A stretch of DNA of 64,000 nucleotides from Saprospiraceae bacterium (GCA_016710585.1 JADJVN010000014.1:66877-130876); one strand, 5' to 3'; positions 35,352 through 45,501 are shown, counted from the first letter of the stretch. The notes: generated by a model from the sequence alone, not told the origin. A program made the numbers and translations.

Positions 35352-37586
35352 TTAAATTTTCAATACCTTATAAATAAATATTTTATCTTTAAAATACAGT
35401 CTAACAAAATAAATTCCATTTGAATATTTGCTCATGTCAATACTATTTTTGCTTTCAAGAAGGATACCATCATCTAACCATTTTGAATTGATATTAAGAA
35501 TTTGGTATTGTACATTCCCATACGGTCTATCTTTATTTTTGAATTCAATAATCAATTCATTTGTCACGGGATTGGGATAAACTGATATTGGTAAATTTTG
35601 ATTCTGTTGATCTACTTTGACTACAGCTTTTTTGAAATAACTATTGTATACATAATTTGTGGGGATCGTATTTTGATCTAAAATAATGCTTGCTTGGTTG
35701 GGTATGTAAAACGAGGAATCGTATTTATATGGCTGAATTTTAAAACTCACGAAACCATAAGCAGTTGAATCACTAAGTGCAATATTAGGAAACTCAAATT
35801 GTAGCAATCTCCCTTTTCTAAAAATTATCTTATATGGTGCAGAGGCAGTAATTGGCATAAATGTATTAAGATCTAGGTAACTTGATAATTTATCTTCTAC
35901 AATCACTGAACTTATCCTTCTTCCTGTGGTATTCGTAAAGTAAAAGCTATAAATAAGTTTTTCTGAAATATAACTAAGATAGTTTGGTTGTCTATAAGGT
36001 GAAACTGACTTATAAATTAGCTTTGGTTTACACTCTATGATTCCGTGATGCTGTAAGGTATCATTAAAATTCTCATCACTAAGAATAAAGCTTGAATGAT
36101 AAAATTGATCTTGATATACATTCGTTGGCATTTGGAGTTCAACTTTAAATTCTATCGATGCGGTTAGATTCAATTCAGGGATCTGCACGATCAATTCATT
36201 ATTTACTAATTGATGAGGCAATGAGCAATCGATGAAATGAAAGATGGAATCTATTTGCATTCTAAGAGTAGTACTCTTGGTGGGTAGTGCCCCAGTATTT
36301 TGAATTTTATAAATATAACTCGCTTTAGCTTCGCAAGCTTGATGTTCAAAATAAAACGATTGATTCAATCGCTTTTCCAATTTTTTTATCCGTAATGGGA
36401 TGTCCTTCATTGAAAATGAGTTTGGTGCTGAACTCGCAATAGGAATTAAATTATTGACTGCATTGATTTCCCAAATATCATCATTAATAGCAATCTCATT
36501 ATTTTCTTCCGAATTTATAATCAGGGCATAAGTATTCATTTCAGAATTGTAAGTGATCTGGCATATTTCATTTTTAAAATTAAGGTAGGCACCTATTAAA
36601 ATTTCTCCTGAATCCTTCTGCATATTTTCATTTTGATCGAAGAAAATTTGACCTTGCATTTCTGAATTACTTTGACTTTGAGGAAGTACCAAAACCAGTA
36701 TTTCTGCTGATGATGTACTCAGTTTTATACCATTTCGGCTCACATCAATATCAAATCCAAGCAAAAAATTTCCAACCTGATCTGCTTTGCAAAGCACTTT
36801 ACCTGTTGTCGAATCCAAAGAAATTAAACTATTGATTCCTAATGCAAACTGTGAAGAATAAAAATCTTTATAAGTAACTTTTTCGTATGGTGGTGGACAA
36901 GGATGTGATGGAACTACAGCATTGCAACCTGAACCGCCATTCCGAGATCCTCCAATCCATGGTGTAGCCCACGAATATTTTAGTACATCAGTAGTACTTG
37001 GTGATTCAAAAAAATTAATACTCATTAAAGAATCTAAAAGAATTAAGCGTTTCGAAAAATTATTCATCCTTGGACTCTCATGTTCTTGAACTTGTCCTTC
37101 TTGAGAAATAGTGAAATGGTAAGCAGTTCCAATGCTCTCTGGGGAAACAATATTGTCAATCATATTTGTCCTACAGCAGCGCAAATGAACAAAGAGATAT
37201 TCACCTTGACTGATAGGTAGAGTAAAATCAAATGGATAGCTTCCTCTTTCAATTGCAATGTCTTGCTTAATACAATCTGAATATACATTTTGAGACAAAT
37301 ATTCTCTACCCTTCAAATAAAACTCCTTTTTCTCAATGAAGATCCATTGATTAAACATCTTGAAATAAACCCCTATTACAATAGGATCATCAAAGCCTGC
37401 TGCATTCAATGCAGCTGCATCTCGAAGTACTGTAAAAGTGCCATAGACAAAAAAACTGTCAGCGTTCAAAGGCTTGGAATAGTAGTTAAAATAAGCACCT
37501 ACACTATGGTTTGCTTCAGCATGATAAGTTATAAAAAAAGTAAAAGCTAATAAGAGGATTTTGATCTTCACTAGTATTGGATTCAT
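35352..37586 (-). CDS. T9SS secreted protein with SdrB-like and DUF11-like modules
   Basis: The 744-residue protein starts with a signal peptide (ILLLAFTFFITYHAEANHSV). The N-terminal domain contains LRCCRTNMIDNIVSPESIGT, a sequence often at the start of Bacteroidota surface proteins of gliding type. An SdrB-like module follows (GQIFFDQNENMQKDSGEILI), then a DUF11-like repeat (SYIYKIQNTGALPTKSTTLR; YSFYFTNTTGRRISSVIVED). The C-terminus is a T9SS type A sorting domain (ISVYPNPVTNELIIEF ... NGIYFVRLYFKDKIFIYKV). Probably a surface adhesin-like protein. The ligand is unknown. Confidence 0.82.
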   Translation of the reverse strand: MNPILVKIKILLLAFTFFITYHAEANHSVGAYFNYYSKPLNADSFFVYGTFTVLRDAAALNAAGFDDPIVIGVYFKMFNQWIFIEKKEFYLKGREYLSQNVYSDCIKQDIAIERGSYPFDFTLPISQGEYLFVHLRCCRTNMIDNIVSPESIGTAYHFTISQEGQVQEHESPRMNNFSKRLILLDSLMSINFFESPSTTDVLKYSWATPWIGGSRNGGSGCNAVVPSHPCPPPYEKVTYKDFYSSQFALGINSLISLDSTTGKVLCKADQVGNFLLGFDIDVSRNGIKLSTSSAEILVLVLPQSQSNSEMQGQIFFDQNENMQKDSGEILIGAYLNFKNEICQITYNSEMNTYALIINSEENNEIAINDDIWEINAVNNLIPIASSAPNSFSMKDIPLRIKKLEKRLNQSFYFEHQACEAKASYIYKIQNTGALPTKSTTLRMQIDSIFHFIDCSLPHQLVNNELIVQIPELNLTASIEFKVELQMPTNVYQDQFYHSSFILSDENFNDTLQHHGIIECKPKLIYKSVSPYRQPNYLSYISEKLIYSFYFTNTTGRRISSVIVEDKLSSYLDLNTFMPITASAPYKIIFRKGRLLQFEFPNIALSDSTAYGFVSFKIQPYKYDSSFYIPNQASIILDQNTIPTNYVYNSYFKKAVVKVDQQNQNLPISVYPNPVTNELIIEFKNKDRPYGNVQYQILNINSKWLDDGILLESKNSIDMSKYSNGIYFVRLYFKDKIFIYKVLKI

Positions 37587-37999
37587 AGGTTTTAAAATTT
37601 AGTTGTTTCACAAATATAAGCATATTATTTTCGAATGTCAATAAATTAGAAGGTATTTCTCTGAAATTAGACTAATTACCCACCTAAATCCTCCCTTGAA
37701 AACAAAAAAATATCTGAATCAAGGTTTAAACGGATTATTGGATTTCACAGATTGGGACTTACATTTTGCAAGTACCCTTTTAAATCTTTTCGTAATAACC
37801 CACCTAAATCCTCTCTACAAACAGGTCGCTCCTCTGGAGCTAATGCATTTTCCGATTTGCACATTATCACATTAGCTAATTCTCACATTAACTAATTAAA
37901 AAATCCGTGTCCTTCCTTATATCATTATAATCCACGATTCAGATAAATTATTTGCACATTTTCAAATTTGCAAATTCTCTAAATTCCCACATTAACTAA
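37587..37999. other. Repeat-bearing intergenic region between two T9SS genes
   Basis: No gene in 413 bp. It holds the promoter at 37611-37641, two half-repeats of the type ACCCACCTAAATCCTC (37678-37702 and 37797-37822), the palindrome GCTCCTCTGGAGC (37828-37840), and ATTTGCAAATT / CACATTAACTAATTAA segments that recur at 12.3 and 40.2 kb. Confidence 0.6.
37611..37641 (-). promoter_or_regulatory. Promoter of the T9SS gene at 35352-37586
   Basis: The minus strand reads TTGACA, with 20 bases between TTG and TATATTTG. The -7 box is 24 bp before ATG 37586. Confidence 0.5.
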
Positions 38000-39766
38000 T
38001 TAATTTTTCACAATTTTCTCAGACTTAACAATTCTGTTCCGCTCTATAATTTCTACTATATAAACACCTGATGATAAGGATTCTGTATTAATTATGTTGC
38101 TTCCTTCGTAAAGTCTTTTGGTGGTGATTTTATTTCCTTGTAGATCGTAAAGATTCATGATCATTTTTTCTGGGAGATAGTCTTTGACTTGAATGATGAG
38201 GATTTCTCTCATTGGATTTGGTGAGAGTGTGATATCGATCAATGGATTATTTGCCTCATCTTTTGTGGCTGTGGTGCCTATGTTTATTTTTTTGCATTTG
38301 GTACTTTCACCATTTTTGTTCTTGGCGCGAAGGCATACTTCATAGATGCCTTCTTTGGCATAAGTATGGATGATCGAAGTATCCCAAACTGTAGTGTAAT
38401 ATGGCTGTGATCCATCACCCCAATCCCACCAAAATTCTTCTGGTTCATACCAGCTTAAATTGGTGAAGTCTATACTGCGATAGTTCATTGTATCTTGATC
38501 ATAGCGAAACTCGGCTACTGGTATATTATCTATGCCGAGACTATCGCTTGGGCTGCCATCAATGGGGCCGAGGCGGTAGTTGGGGAAAGAAGGCAGGCAA
38601 TTATTCATTGTGATTTTGATAGAGTGTTGTTTTACTTCACAAGCGGTGCCTTTGAGATTGGGCTTATCGATAGTAAACAAATTTTGCTGAGTACAACAGC
38701 TCGTTGTCCCATATATTCTACCATCAGGAGCTGACTCAATATATCCGAACCAAGTACTACCGGTACCACCTCCAGGCAATGAATCAAAAAAATCATCAAA
38801 TATTGCCACTGTATCCAATTTAATTTCATCCTTACTTAAATCAAACTGATATAAATGTGTTTTGCGTGAAACATATAGATATTTAGAGTTAGGTGAGAAT
38901 GCTACACCAAAAAGATGAAAAGAGCTATAGTCATTAAATGTGTAATCTATAGGATTGGATAATATACCAGTAGCTCTATCAAAATCAAAAATATCTAGGT
39001 AAGACTCATTTTTGGTTATTTGATAATATTCTGAGGAAATGGCTATTTTACTTCCTAATCTACTTACTGAGACTTCATTCGATGTATTTTCCAGAGTCCT
39101 CCCAACGACATTCTTTATGGTATTTAAAACTTCACCGGTTTTCGCTGAGACATGATGACAGAAAAAAATATTTGAATGTAGTTTTTTGTCAATAACCCAC
39201 CAGTCTCTCCCATTGGAATGTTTTATAGAAATAATTCCTTTTAGATTTAATGTATCCGAATTGATAATTTTCTTCTTAACAATTATTTTTTGAGCAACTA
39301 AATCTGCTTCAAATTTACTAAAAAAAAGATACTTAGAACCTGGAGCTAAACCAGGAGGGCTATAATATTCTTTGCTATACATAAAATAAGTGTCTGCCTC
39401 GGTTGATGGAATAATCACTGCCATCTGTGGAAATAGATCCGCTGGATCAGAAATACCAAAAATGCCATTCTGAAGTCGCATTGTATTTCGACCTTCAGCA
39501 ATATAGCCATTGTAAGAAAACAAATAATTTCCATCCTTGTCTGATATCGTATTCGCTGTACCTAAAAAGTCTATTCTTTTAAATGTATCATAAATAAAAC
39601 CAGGGTTCAAGCTATGAGTATTGAAGTCTATTTTAGTGATTCCAAATGGATCAGGTAAGTTATCATCTACAAAACTATATCCCGTCAACCAATTATAATC
39701 GTGTTTCTGAGAATAACTTGAAATAGTAATCAGAATTAAAATAATTATATTGAAAGTATGTTTCAT
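38000..39766 (-). CDS. T9SS secreted protein with propeller-like and PKD domains
   Basis: The 588-residue protein has a signal peptide (TFNIIILILITISSYSQ). A propeller-like region includes SPNSKYLYVSRKTHLYQFDL and SAPDGRIYGTTSCCTQQN, typical of the PKD-containing surface proteins of Bacteroidota. A PKD domain follows (about 440-505: FWWDWGDGSQPYY, IIHTYAKEGIYEVCLRAKN). The T9SS sorting domain is ITLSPNPMREILIIQV ... LSSGVYIVEIIERN. Base composition near the 3' end (38.0-38.7 kb) is richer in G on the plus strand than its neighbours. The partner or substrate is unknown. Confidence 0.85.
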   Translation of the reverse strand: MKHTFNIIILILITISSYSQKHDYNWLTGYSFVDDNLPDPFGITKIDFNTHSLNPGFIYDTFKRIDFLGTANTISDKDGNYLFSYNGYIAEGRNTMRLQNGIFGISDPADLFPQMAVIIPSTEADTYFMYSKEYYSPPGLAPGSKYLFFSKFEADLVAQKIIVKKKIINSDTLNLKGIISIKHSNGRDWWVIDKKLHSNIFFCHHVSAKTGEVLNTIKNVVGRTLENTSNEVSVSRLGSKIAISSEYYQITKNESYLDIFDFDRATGILSNPIDYTFNDYSSFHLFGVAFSPNSKYLYVSRKTHLYQFDLSKDEIKLDTVAIFDDFFDSLPGGGTGSTWFGYIESAPDGRIYGTTSCCTQQNLFTIDKPNLKGTACEVKQHSIKITMNNCLPSFPNYRLGPIDGSPSDSLGIDNIPVAEFRYDQDTMNYRSIDFTNLSWYEPEEFWWDWGDGSQPYYTTVWDTSIIHTYAKEGIYEVCLRAKNKNGESTKCKKINIGTTATKDEANNPLIDITLSPNPMREILIIQVKDYLPEKMIMNLYDLQGNKITTKRLYEGSNIINTESLSSGVYIVEIIERNRIVKSEKIVKN

Positions 39767-40278
39767 TTAGTTGAATTATTATAGTGATTTAGTTAAGACT
39801 CAACTATTGCAAAAATAAAAAAATTATATCAAAGCAGGAATTATTAATTAAATAAACTTGCATATTGTTATTTATTTAATAGGATCATTCGTTGCTTATA
39901 TTGCATATTAACCCATCTAAATCCTCCCTTGAAAAGGGCAGACTTTATTCCTACTGTATTTTGAAATTAATTCTCAAATTAGCTCATTATCCAATTATCA
40001 CATTGAAGAACATATCACCCCTACAGGGTTCGAAACTTTTTTTGAAATTTTTCTATTAACATATCGCTCCTCTGGAGTTATTTGAATACCATTTGCAGAT
40101 TTGCAAATTATGCTCATTTGCAAATTAAACATGTCACCCCGCTGGGGCTCATAATTTTTTTGTAATTTTTCTACGAACATTGCGCTCCTCTGGAGCTATT
40201 TGAACACCATTTGCAGATTTGCAAATTATGCTCATTTGCAAATTAATTATCACATTAACTAATTAACAAATTATCACA
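39767..40278. other. Repeat-rich intergenic region downstream of ileS
   Basis: 512 bp without a supported gene. It contains an AACCCATCTAAATCCTCCCTT half-repeat (39910-39938, ending GAAAAGGG), the tandem 118-bp repeat at 40011-40246, and AATTATCACATTAA fragments on both sides. A TATTTTTG box at 39817-39810 (minus) may serve the T9SS gene. Confidence 0.6.
40011..40246. repeat. Tandem pair of ~118-bp intergenic repeats with three hairpins each
   Basis: Unit 1 is 40011-40129 and unit 2 is 40130-40246. Both run CAT[A/G]TCACCCC-hairpin, a T-rich stretch, CGCTCCTCTGGAG[C/T]T, TATTTGAA[T/C]ACCATTTGCAG, and end in the same 28-bp GATTTGCAAATTATGCTCAT-type segment. Differences are mostly substitutions. 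There is no coding frame and no spacer structure. Confidence 0.75.
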
Positions 40279-43200
40279 TTAAACAGCAGCTTTCTCTATA
40301 GAGTACTGCACCACAACATCATCCAGCCAATCAAAACTGTCTGTAAATCCGCTAGGATCGATCTGAATCGAATTCGCTAATACTTCAGATTTGATCAAGT
40401 CGCCAAATTTGTTTACTGCGATCTCGATATCTTTGTTTGGCTCTAATTTGACTTGTATGCGATCTGTGACATTGAAGTCTTTGGTCTTGCGTACATTCTG
40501 GATTCTATTGATCAATTCTCTAGCGTAACCTTCTGCGATCAAATCATCATTCAATGCGATATCCAATGCAACAGTCAACTCTCCATCATGACTTACCAAC
40601 CATCCTGGTATGTCTTCTGTGACGATCTCAACATCTTCTATTGCAATTTCATATTGTTCATTGTGCAAGCTTAATTTTACTGTATTGCCAGATTCCAATT
40701 GTTTGATATCAGCCATACCAAACTCCTGTATTAATCGCGCTCCTTCTTGCATGGCTTTGCCCAATTTTTTACCTAGTGTTCTGAAATTTGGTTTTGCTTT
40801 TTTCTTGATGACTGAATCATCTTCAGTGAGGTAATTGATCTGCTTGATATTCACTTCTGATTTGATCAATTCTTCTACTGATTCGATATCGGATTTGAAT
40901 TCTGTATTCAATACAGGCAATAATATTTGAGTCAACGGTTGACGTACTCTCAGCTTCTGTGCTTTGCGCAATGACAATACTAATGAACAAATGCGCTGTG
41001 CATAATCCATTCTACGCTCAAGTGATTCATCAATGCGATTCTCTTCACACTTTGTAAGATTGGAGAGATGTACTGACTCAAAACGCAATGGTGAATTCAT
41101 CGCTTTAGCTTTCTCGCGAATCGGATCAGAAAGTGATTTGTAAAGCCACTCTGCAAAGAAAGGTGCATGTGTGGACATCAACTGCCCTATGACCATCAAA
41201 CACTCGTAGAGTGTCTCAAATGCGGCTTGTTTGTCCACAGATGATTCTGATTTCCAGAAACGACGGCGAGATAATCTCACATGCCAATTCGACAGATCAT
41301 CAGTCACAAATTTTTCTATGATACGGGCTGCTTGTGTTGGCTCATAATCGCTCATGTATGCTGTATAATTCTTGATCACATTCTGCAATCGGGAGATGAT
41401 CCATCTATCCAATTCTGGTCGATCTGAAACTGGTATGATGTTAGATTCATCAATAGTAAATCCATCGATGTTGGCATAGATCGCAAAGAAAGAATAAGTA
41501 TTGAACAGTGTGCCAAAGAATTTATTTCTCACTTCGGTAATTCCATCGAGATCAAATTTTAAATTCTCCCATGGATCTGCATTGCTCAACAGATACCATC
41601 GCGTCGCATCGGCACCAAATTTATTTATCGTCTCAAATGGATCTACGACATTGCCTTTACGCTTGGACATTTTCTCACCATTTTTGTCGAGTACTAATCC
41701 ATTGGACACAACAGTCTTGTATGCGATGCTATCAAATACTAATGCTGCAATTGCATGTAATGTATAGAACCATCCACGAGTTTGATCTACACCTTCAGCA
41801 ATAAAATCCGCAGGGAAAATGCCATCCAATGATTTCTGTTCCATCGGATAGTGAAACTGTGCATAAGGCATCGAACCACTATCAAACCATACATCGATCA
41901 AATCTAATTCGCGCACCAATCGTTCACCATTAGCATCATCTACTAAAATGATCTCATCGATATAAGGTCTGTGAATATCTTTTGGTAAGCTTTGTTGCAA
42001 TCCCAATTTATGATTTGCTTTGTCTATTTCGCTTTGCAATTCTGATAAAGAGCCAATACATTTTTGTATAGTACCAGATTCATTTCTCCATATGGGCAAT
42101 GGTATTCCCCAATATCTTGAACGCGACAAATTCCAATCTTGTAGATTCTCTAACCAATGTCCAAAACGCCCTGTACCTGTTGCTGCAGGTTTCCAATAAA
42201 TCGTTTTGTTCAACTCTACCATGCGATCTTTGATCGCAGTAACTTTTACAAACCAACTGTCTAATGGATAATACAAAACAGGCTTATCTGTACGCCAACA
42301 ATGTGGATAGTTGTGAGCATATTTTTGTGAATTGAGGAGCTTGCTTTCTTTCTTAAGTTTGATCACAATTCGCTCGTCAACGGAGAGATATTTATCAATA
42401 CCTAATCTCGCTTTTTCACTTGCTTTTTCTTCTGCTGTGAGATAATCTTCCTTTACATATTCATTTGGAAAATCGACAACTTCTTCTGTAAATTTTCCAC
42501 GTCTATCAACTAATGTAAGTGAACCGATCCCATATTTTTTTGCGACACGCATATCATCCGCACCAAATGATGGTGCAATGTGTACGATACCCGTACCATC
42601 TTCTGTCGAAACAAAATCGCCTAACAAAACGCGATATGCATCACCATCTGTCGGTCTCGCATAATTGAACAATGGCTCATATCTCAATCCTTCCAATACG
42701 GCTCCAGGAATATTCGTTGCGATCTTTCGGAAAGGAATTTTCTTATCGAGAATTTCTCCTAAATGATCACCAGTTGATTCTTGTTCTGTTTTGAACCACT
42801 TTGTCAGTAAATCTTCTGCCAACAAGATATTTTGAATCTCGAATGTATAAGGATTGTATGTCTCAACGATGCAATATTTTATTTTTTCTCCTACTGCCAA
42901 TGCGGTATTACTAGGCAATGTCCAAGGTGTCGTCGTCCATGCAGCAATGTGCAATGATTGAGGAAGGATATCCTTTTGTTTATCATTAAATGAGTTGCTA
43001 TCGACTTTAAATAAAGCAACTGCGGAGACATCTTTCACCTCGCGATAACATCCCGGTTGATTCAATTCATGTGAACTCAATCCTGTCCCTGCGGCAGGAG
43101 AATAAGGTTGAATCGAATAACCTTTGTACAATAAATTTTTATTATAAATTTCTTTTAACAGATACCATACTGACTCGATGTATTCATTCTCGAATGTGAT

Positions 43201-43644
43201 ATAAGGATTGTTGAGATCGACCCAATATCCCATCTTGCGAGTGATATCATCCCATTCATTTTTGAATCGCATGACGGTCTCTCGACATTTGTGATTATAA
43301 TCATCAATGGATATTTTGGTTCCAATATCTTCTTTGGTAATGCCTAATTCTTTCTCTACACTCAACTCAATAGGAAGTCCATGAGTATCCCATCCACCTT
43401 TGCGCAGCACTTGTTTCCCATTCAAGGTCTGAAATCTGCAAAAGATATCTTTTACTGCGCGGCCCATGACGTGGTGAATACCGGGCTTGCCATTAGCAGA
43501 AGGAGGTCCTTCATAAAATACAAAATGCTCAGCCCCTTCACGATTGGATACGCTTTTCTCAAATATCTCATTTTCAGCCCAAAACTTCAGTATTTCCTTG
43601 TCGATTTCTGGAAGATTTAAGCCTTTTACCTCACGATAATTCAT
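40279..43644 (-). CDS. ileS: Isoleucyl-tRNA synthetase, type 2, with swapped signature motif
   Basis: The 1121-residue class I synthetase charges tRNA-Ile. The HIGH-equivalent is ANGKPGIHHVMG: aligned on ANG and KDI, it reads Gly55-Ile-His57-His58, i.e. GXHH instead of HXGH. KMSKR is at 658-662 (NGEKMSKRKGNVVDP). The editing domain contains the TTPWTLPSNTALA motif. The long C-terminal region lacks the zinc finger of type 1 enzymes. Length and motifs match the type 2, eukaryote-like IleRS. The start MNYREVKGLNLPE fits the family. A consensus promoter lies 20 bp upstream. Confidence 0.96.
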   Translation of the reverse strand: MNYREVKGLNLPEIDKEILKFWAENEIFEKSVSNREGAEHFVFYEGPPSANGKPGIHHVMGRAVKDIFCRFQTLNGKQVLRKGGWDTHGLPIELSVEKELGITKEDIGTKISIDDYNHKCRETVMRFKNEWDDITRKMGYWVDLNNPYITFENEYIESVWYLLKEIYNKNLLYKGYSIQPYSPAAGTGLSSHELNQPGCYREVKDVSAVALFKVDSNSFNDKQKDILPQSLHIAAWTTTPWTLPSNTALAVGEKIKYCIVETYNPYTFEIQNILLAEDLLTKWFKTEQESTGDHLGEILDKKIPFRKIATNIPGAVLEGLRYEPLFNYARPTDGDAYRVLLGDFVSTEDGTGIVHIAPSFGADDMRVAKKYGIGSLTLVDRRGKFTEEVVDFPNEYVKEDYLTAEEKASEKARLGIDKYLSVDERIVIKLKKESKLLNSQKYAHNYPHCWRTDKPVLYYPLDSWFVKVTAIKDRMVELNKTIYWKPAATGTGRFGHWLENLQDWNLSRSRYWGIPLPIWRNESGTIQKCIGSLSELQSEIDKANHKLGLQQSLPKDIHRPYIDEIILVDDANGERLVRELDLIDVWFDSGSMPYAQFHYPMEQKSLDGIFPADFIAEGVDQTRGWFYTLHAIAALVFDSIAYKTVVSNGLVLDKNGEKMSKRKGNVVDPFETINKFGADATRWYLLSNADPWENLKFDLDGITEVRNKFFGTLFNTYSFFAIYANIDGFTIDESNIIPVSDRPELDRWIISRLQNVIKNYTAYMSDYEPTQAARIIEKFVTDDLSNWHVRLSRRRFWKSESSVDKQAAFETLYECLMVIGQLMSTHAPFFAEWLYKSLSDPIREKAKAMNSPLRFESVHLSNLTKCEENRIDESLERRMDYAQRICSLVLSLRKAQKLRVRQPLTQILLPVLNTEFKSDIESVEELIKSEVNIKQINYLTEDDSVIKKKAKPNFRTLGKKLGKAMQEGARLIQEFGMADIKQLESGNTVKLSLHNEQYEIAIEDVEIVTEDIPGWLVSHDGELTVALDIALNDDLIAEGYARELINRIQNVRKTKDFNVTDRIQVKLEPNKDIEIAVNKFGDLIKSEVLANSIQIDPSGFTDSFDWLDDVVVQYSIEKAAV

Positions 43645-43664
43645 AATAATTCAAAATTGGATTG

Positions 43665-43693
43665 CAAAGATAAGGAAAAGTAAGGAAATGCAA
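43665..43693 (-). promoter_or_regulatory. Promoter of ileS
   Basis: The minus strand reads TTG-N18-TATCTTTG, with the -7 box ending 20 bp before ATG 43644, giving a short leader. Confidence 0.58.
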
Positions 43694-43767
43694 AATTTTC
43701 CAATATCTTATATATTATAAAATATCACTATATATTGTATTAAATATTTTCCTTAAAAATAAATCAA

Positions 43768-43795
43768 TTTGAATGGTAACAAAACAGTACTTTTG
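43768..43795 (+). promoter_or_regulatory. Possible promoter of the leucine-rich T9SS gene
   Basis: TTTG at 43768-43771, 16 bases, then TACTTTTG at 43788-43795. The spacing is short for the consensus. ATG 43830 lies 34 bp downstream. Confidence 0.4.
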
Positions 43796-43829
43796 ATAGT
43801 CAGTCAAAGTCTTAATTAAATACTTAATC

Positions 43830-45371
43830 ATGAAAAGATTAATAGCATTTTTATTATTTGTTTTCATCCTAAATATTGAAAACAATTTTTCTCAATGTGG
43901 TGCATTGGGCATCGAATTAAAATCGCAAAAAGATGTCGATGAATTTCCAATAAATTATCCAGGTTGTCATAGAATATTGGGAGACTTATTGATCGAAAAT
44001 ACAGATATCACGAATCTGGACAGCCTCTATGTGATCGATACGATTGATTACTATTTGAGCTTGACCAATAATTTTCAATTAGAAAATATTCGTGGCCTTC
44101 GCAATCTTAAATATGTACAAGATTTTTATTTGGTTAATGATACTTCTCTCATTTCACTCCAAGGCTTAGAAAATTTGCAACATGTCTCAAATAGTCTGGG
44201 GATAATAAATCTAAGTAAAATAATCAATCTTCAAGGACTTGATAGTATGAAATACTGCCGCCAATTTTCAATTGGCTTTTGTGAAAATCTTTACAATTTA
44301 TCTGGTATTGACAATGTAGAGAATAAAAGTTCCATACAAATATTTTCAAATAATAACCTTTATAATTTAGATGGATTAAGTCAAAAGTTCACATATCTAG
44401 ATAATTTTTACATAATTAAAAATCCAAAGCTGAAACAACTGACCAATTTGGAAAATTTAAATTTTATATGGATTTTAAGCATTGAAGAAAATCAAATTTT
44501 AGATAACTTGAATGGTCTAGACTCAGTGACAGAATTTGCATATTTACAAATTAGCCAAAATCCATCCTTAGAATCAATTTCTGCCCTTCAAAAAGTAAAT
44601 CGAATTAGAGTCCAAACTTCTCTTATTGATAATGCTAAGCTCACAAACATTGACGCACTTTCTAAAACAGAGATGATGTCTATGGATTCATTGGTGATCG
44701 TTGCCAATCCAATACTTGATGTTTGCGCCATAGAAAGTATCTGTGCTTATCTTGCAGATACTACTCATGCCGCAAGAATCTTGGGCAATGGTACGTTTTG
44801 TGATAACAGAGATCAGGTAGAAATGGAGTGTCTTTTGTTACCGCTGGAGTTGATTTCCTTTGAAGCTATAGAAAATACTGGCACGAACTCTGTAACATTG
44901 AGATGGACTACAGCCCATGAAAAAAATATCAAATCAATAGAAATAGAACACCGCACAAATTCGAAAGCTTGGCATAAATTAAGTGGTAAAATAGAATTAG
45001 CTAAAAGCCCAAATTCACAAAACAATTATCAATTCAAGCATAACAATCCAGAAAAAACAAAAAATTATTACCGCTTAAAAATCAATGAACAAAGCGGAGC
45101 ATTTAGCTATTCTGGACTAAAAATTATTGATTTTACTTCTAAAAAATCAAATATTTCATGCACCATCAATAACGGTCAAATTTTAATCAATTCTTCACAA
45201 GATGAACCAAGCTATTTAGATATTCATGACATCTATGGAAGGCGGGTTTTCTTTCAAGAAATTCTCAATAAAGCTTGTGAAATTGATTTAAGCCCACTAA
45301 AATCAGGATTCTACATCCTGAATGTCTATTCAAATCAAAAATCAATCTTCACACAAAAATTCATTAGATAA
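43830..45371 (+). CDS. Leucine-rich (receptor L-domain-like) T9SS secreted protein
   Basis: The 513-residue protein has a signal peptide (MKRLIAFLLFVFILNIENNFSQ). A solenoid of about ten leucine-rich repeats spans residues 45-300 (ITNLDSLYVIDTI, IRGLRNLKYVQDFYLVN, LISLQGLENLQHV, IINLQGLDSMKYC). A Cys pair (LDVCAIESICAYL ... GTFCDNRDQVEMEC) caps it. A LELISFEAIENTGTNSVTLR linker then leads to the T9SS sorting domain (IHDIYGRRVFFQEI ... LKSGFYILNVYSNQK). Likely a surface binding protein. Confidence 0.83.
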   Translation: MKRLIAFLLFVFILNIENNFSQCGALGIELKSQKDVDEFPINYPGCHRILGDLLIENTDITNLDSLYVIDTIDYYLSLTNNFQLENIRGLRNLKYVQDFYLVNDTSLISLQGLENLQHVSNSLGIINLSKIINLQGLDSMKYCRQFSIGFCENLYNLSGIDNVENKSSIQIFSNNNLYNLDGLSQKFTYLDNFYIIKNPKLKQLTNLENLNFIWILSIEENQILDNLNGLDSVTEFAYLQISQNPSLESISALQKVNRIRVQTSLIDNAKLTNIDALSKTEMMSMDSLVIVANPILDVCAIESICAYLADTTHAARILGNGTFCDNRDQVEMECLLLPLELISFEAIENTGTNSVTLRWTTAHEKNIKSIEIEHRTNSKAWHKLSGKIELAKSPNSQNNYQFKHNNPEKTKNYYRLKINEQSGAFSYSGLKIIDFTSKKSNISCTINNGQILINSSQDEPSYLDIHDIYGRRVFFQEILNKACEIDLSPLKSGFYILNVYSNQKSIFTQKFIR

Positions 45372-45501
45372 CCAGTATCAATGATCAAAACTATGATTCC
45401 ATAGGATTCAATTTAGCTTTCTAAATCAAAAAGCAGAGTTTATACTATTTATTGAAATTATTTTTAATCGAATTGCGTTATAATTTGTTAAGGAGATCAA
45501 T

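Noticed and set aside
40011..40246. CRISPR-like tandem repeat
   Set aside because: Only two direct units exist, with no distinct spacers and no cas genes nearby.
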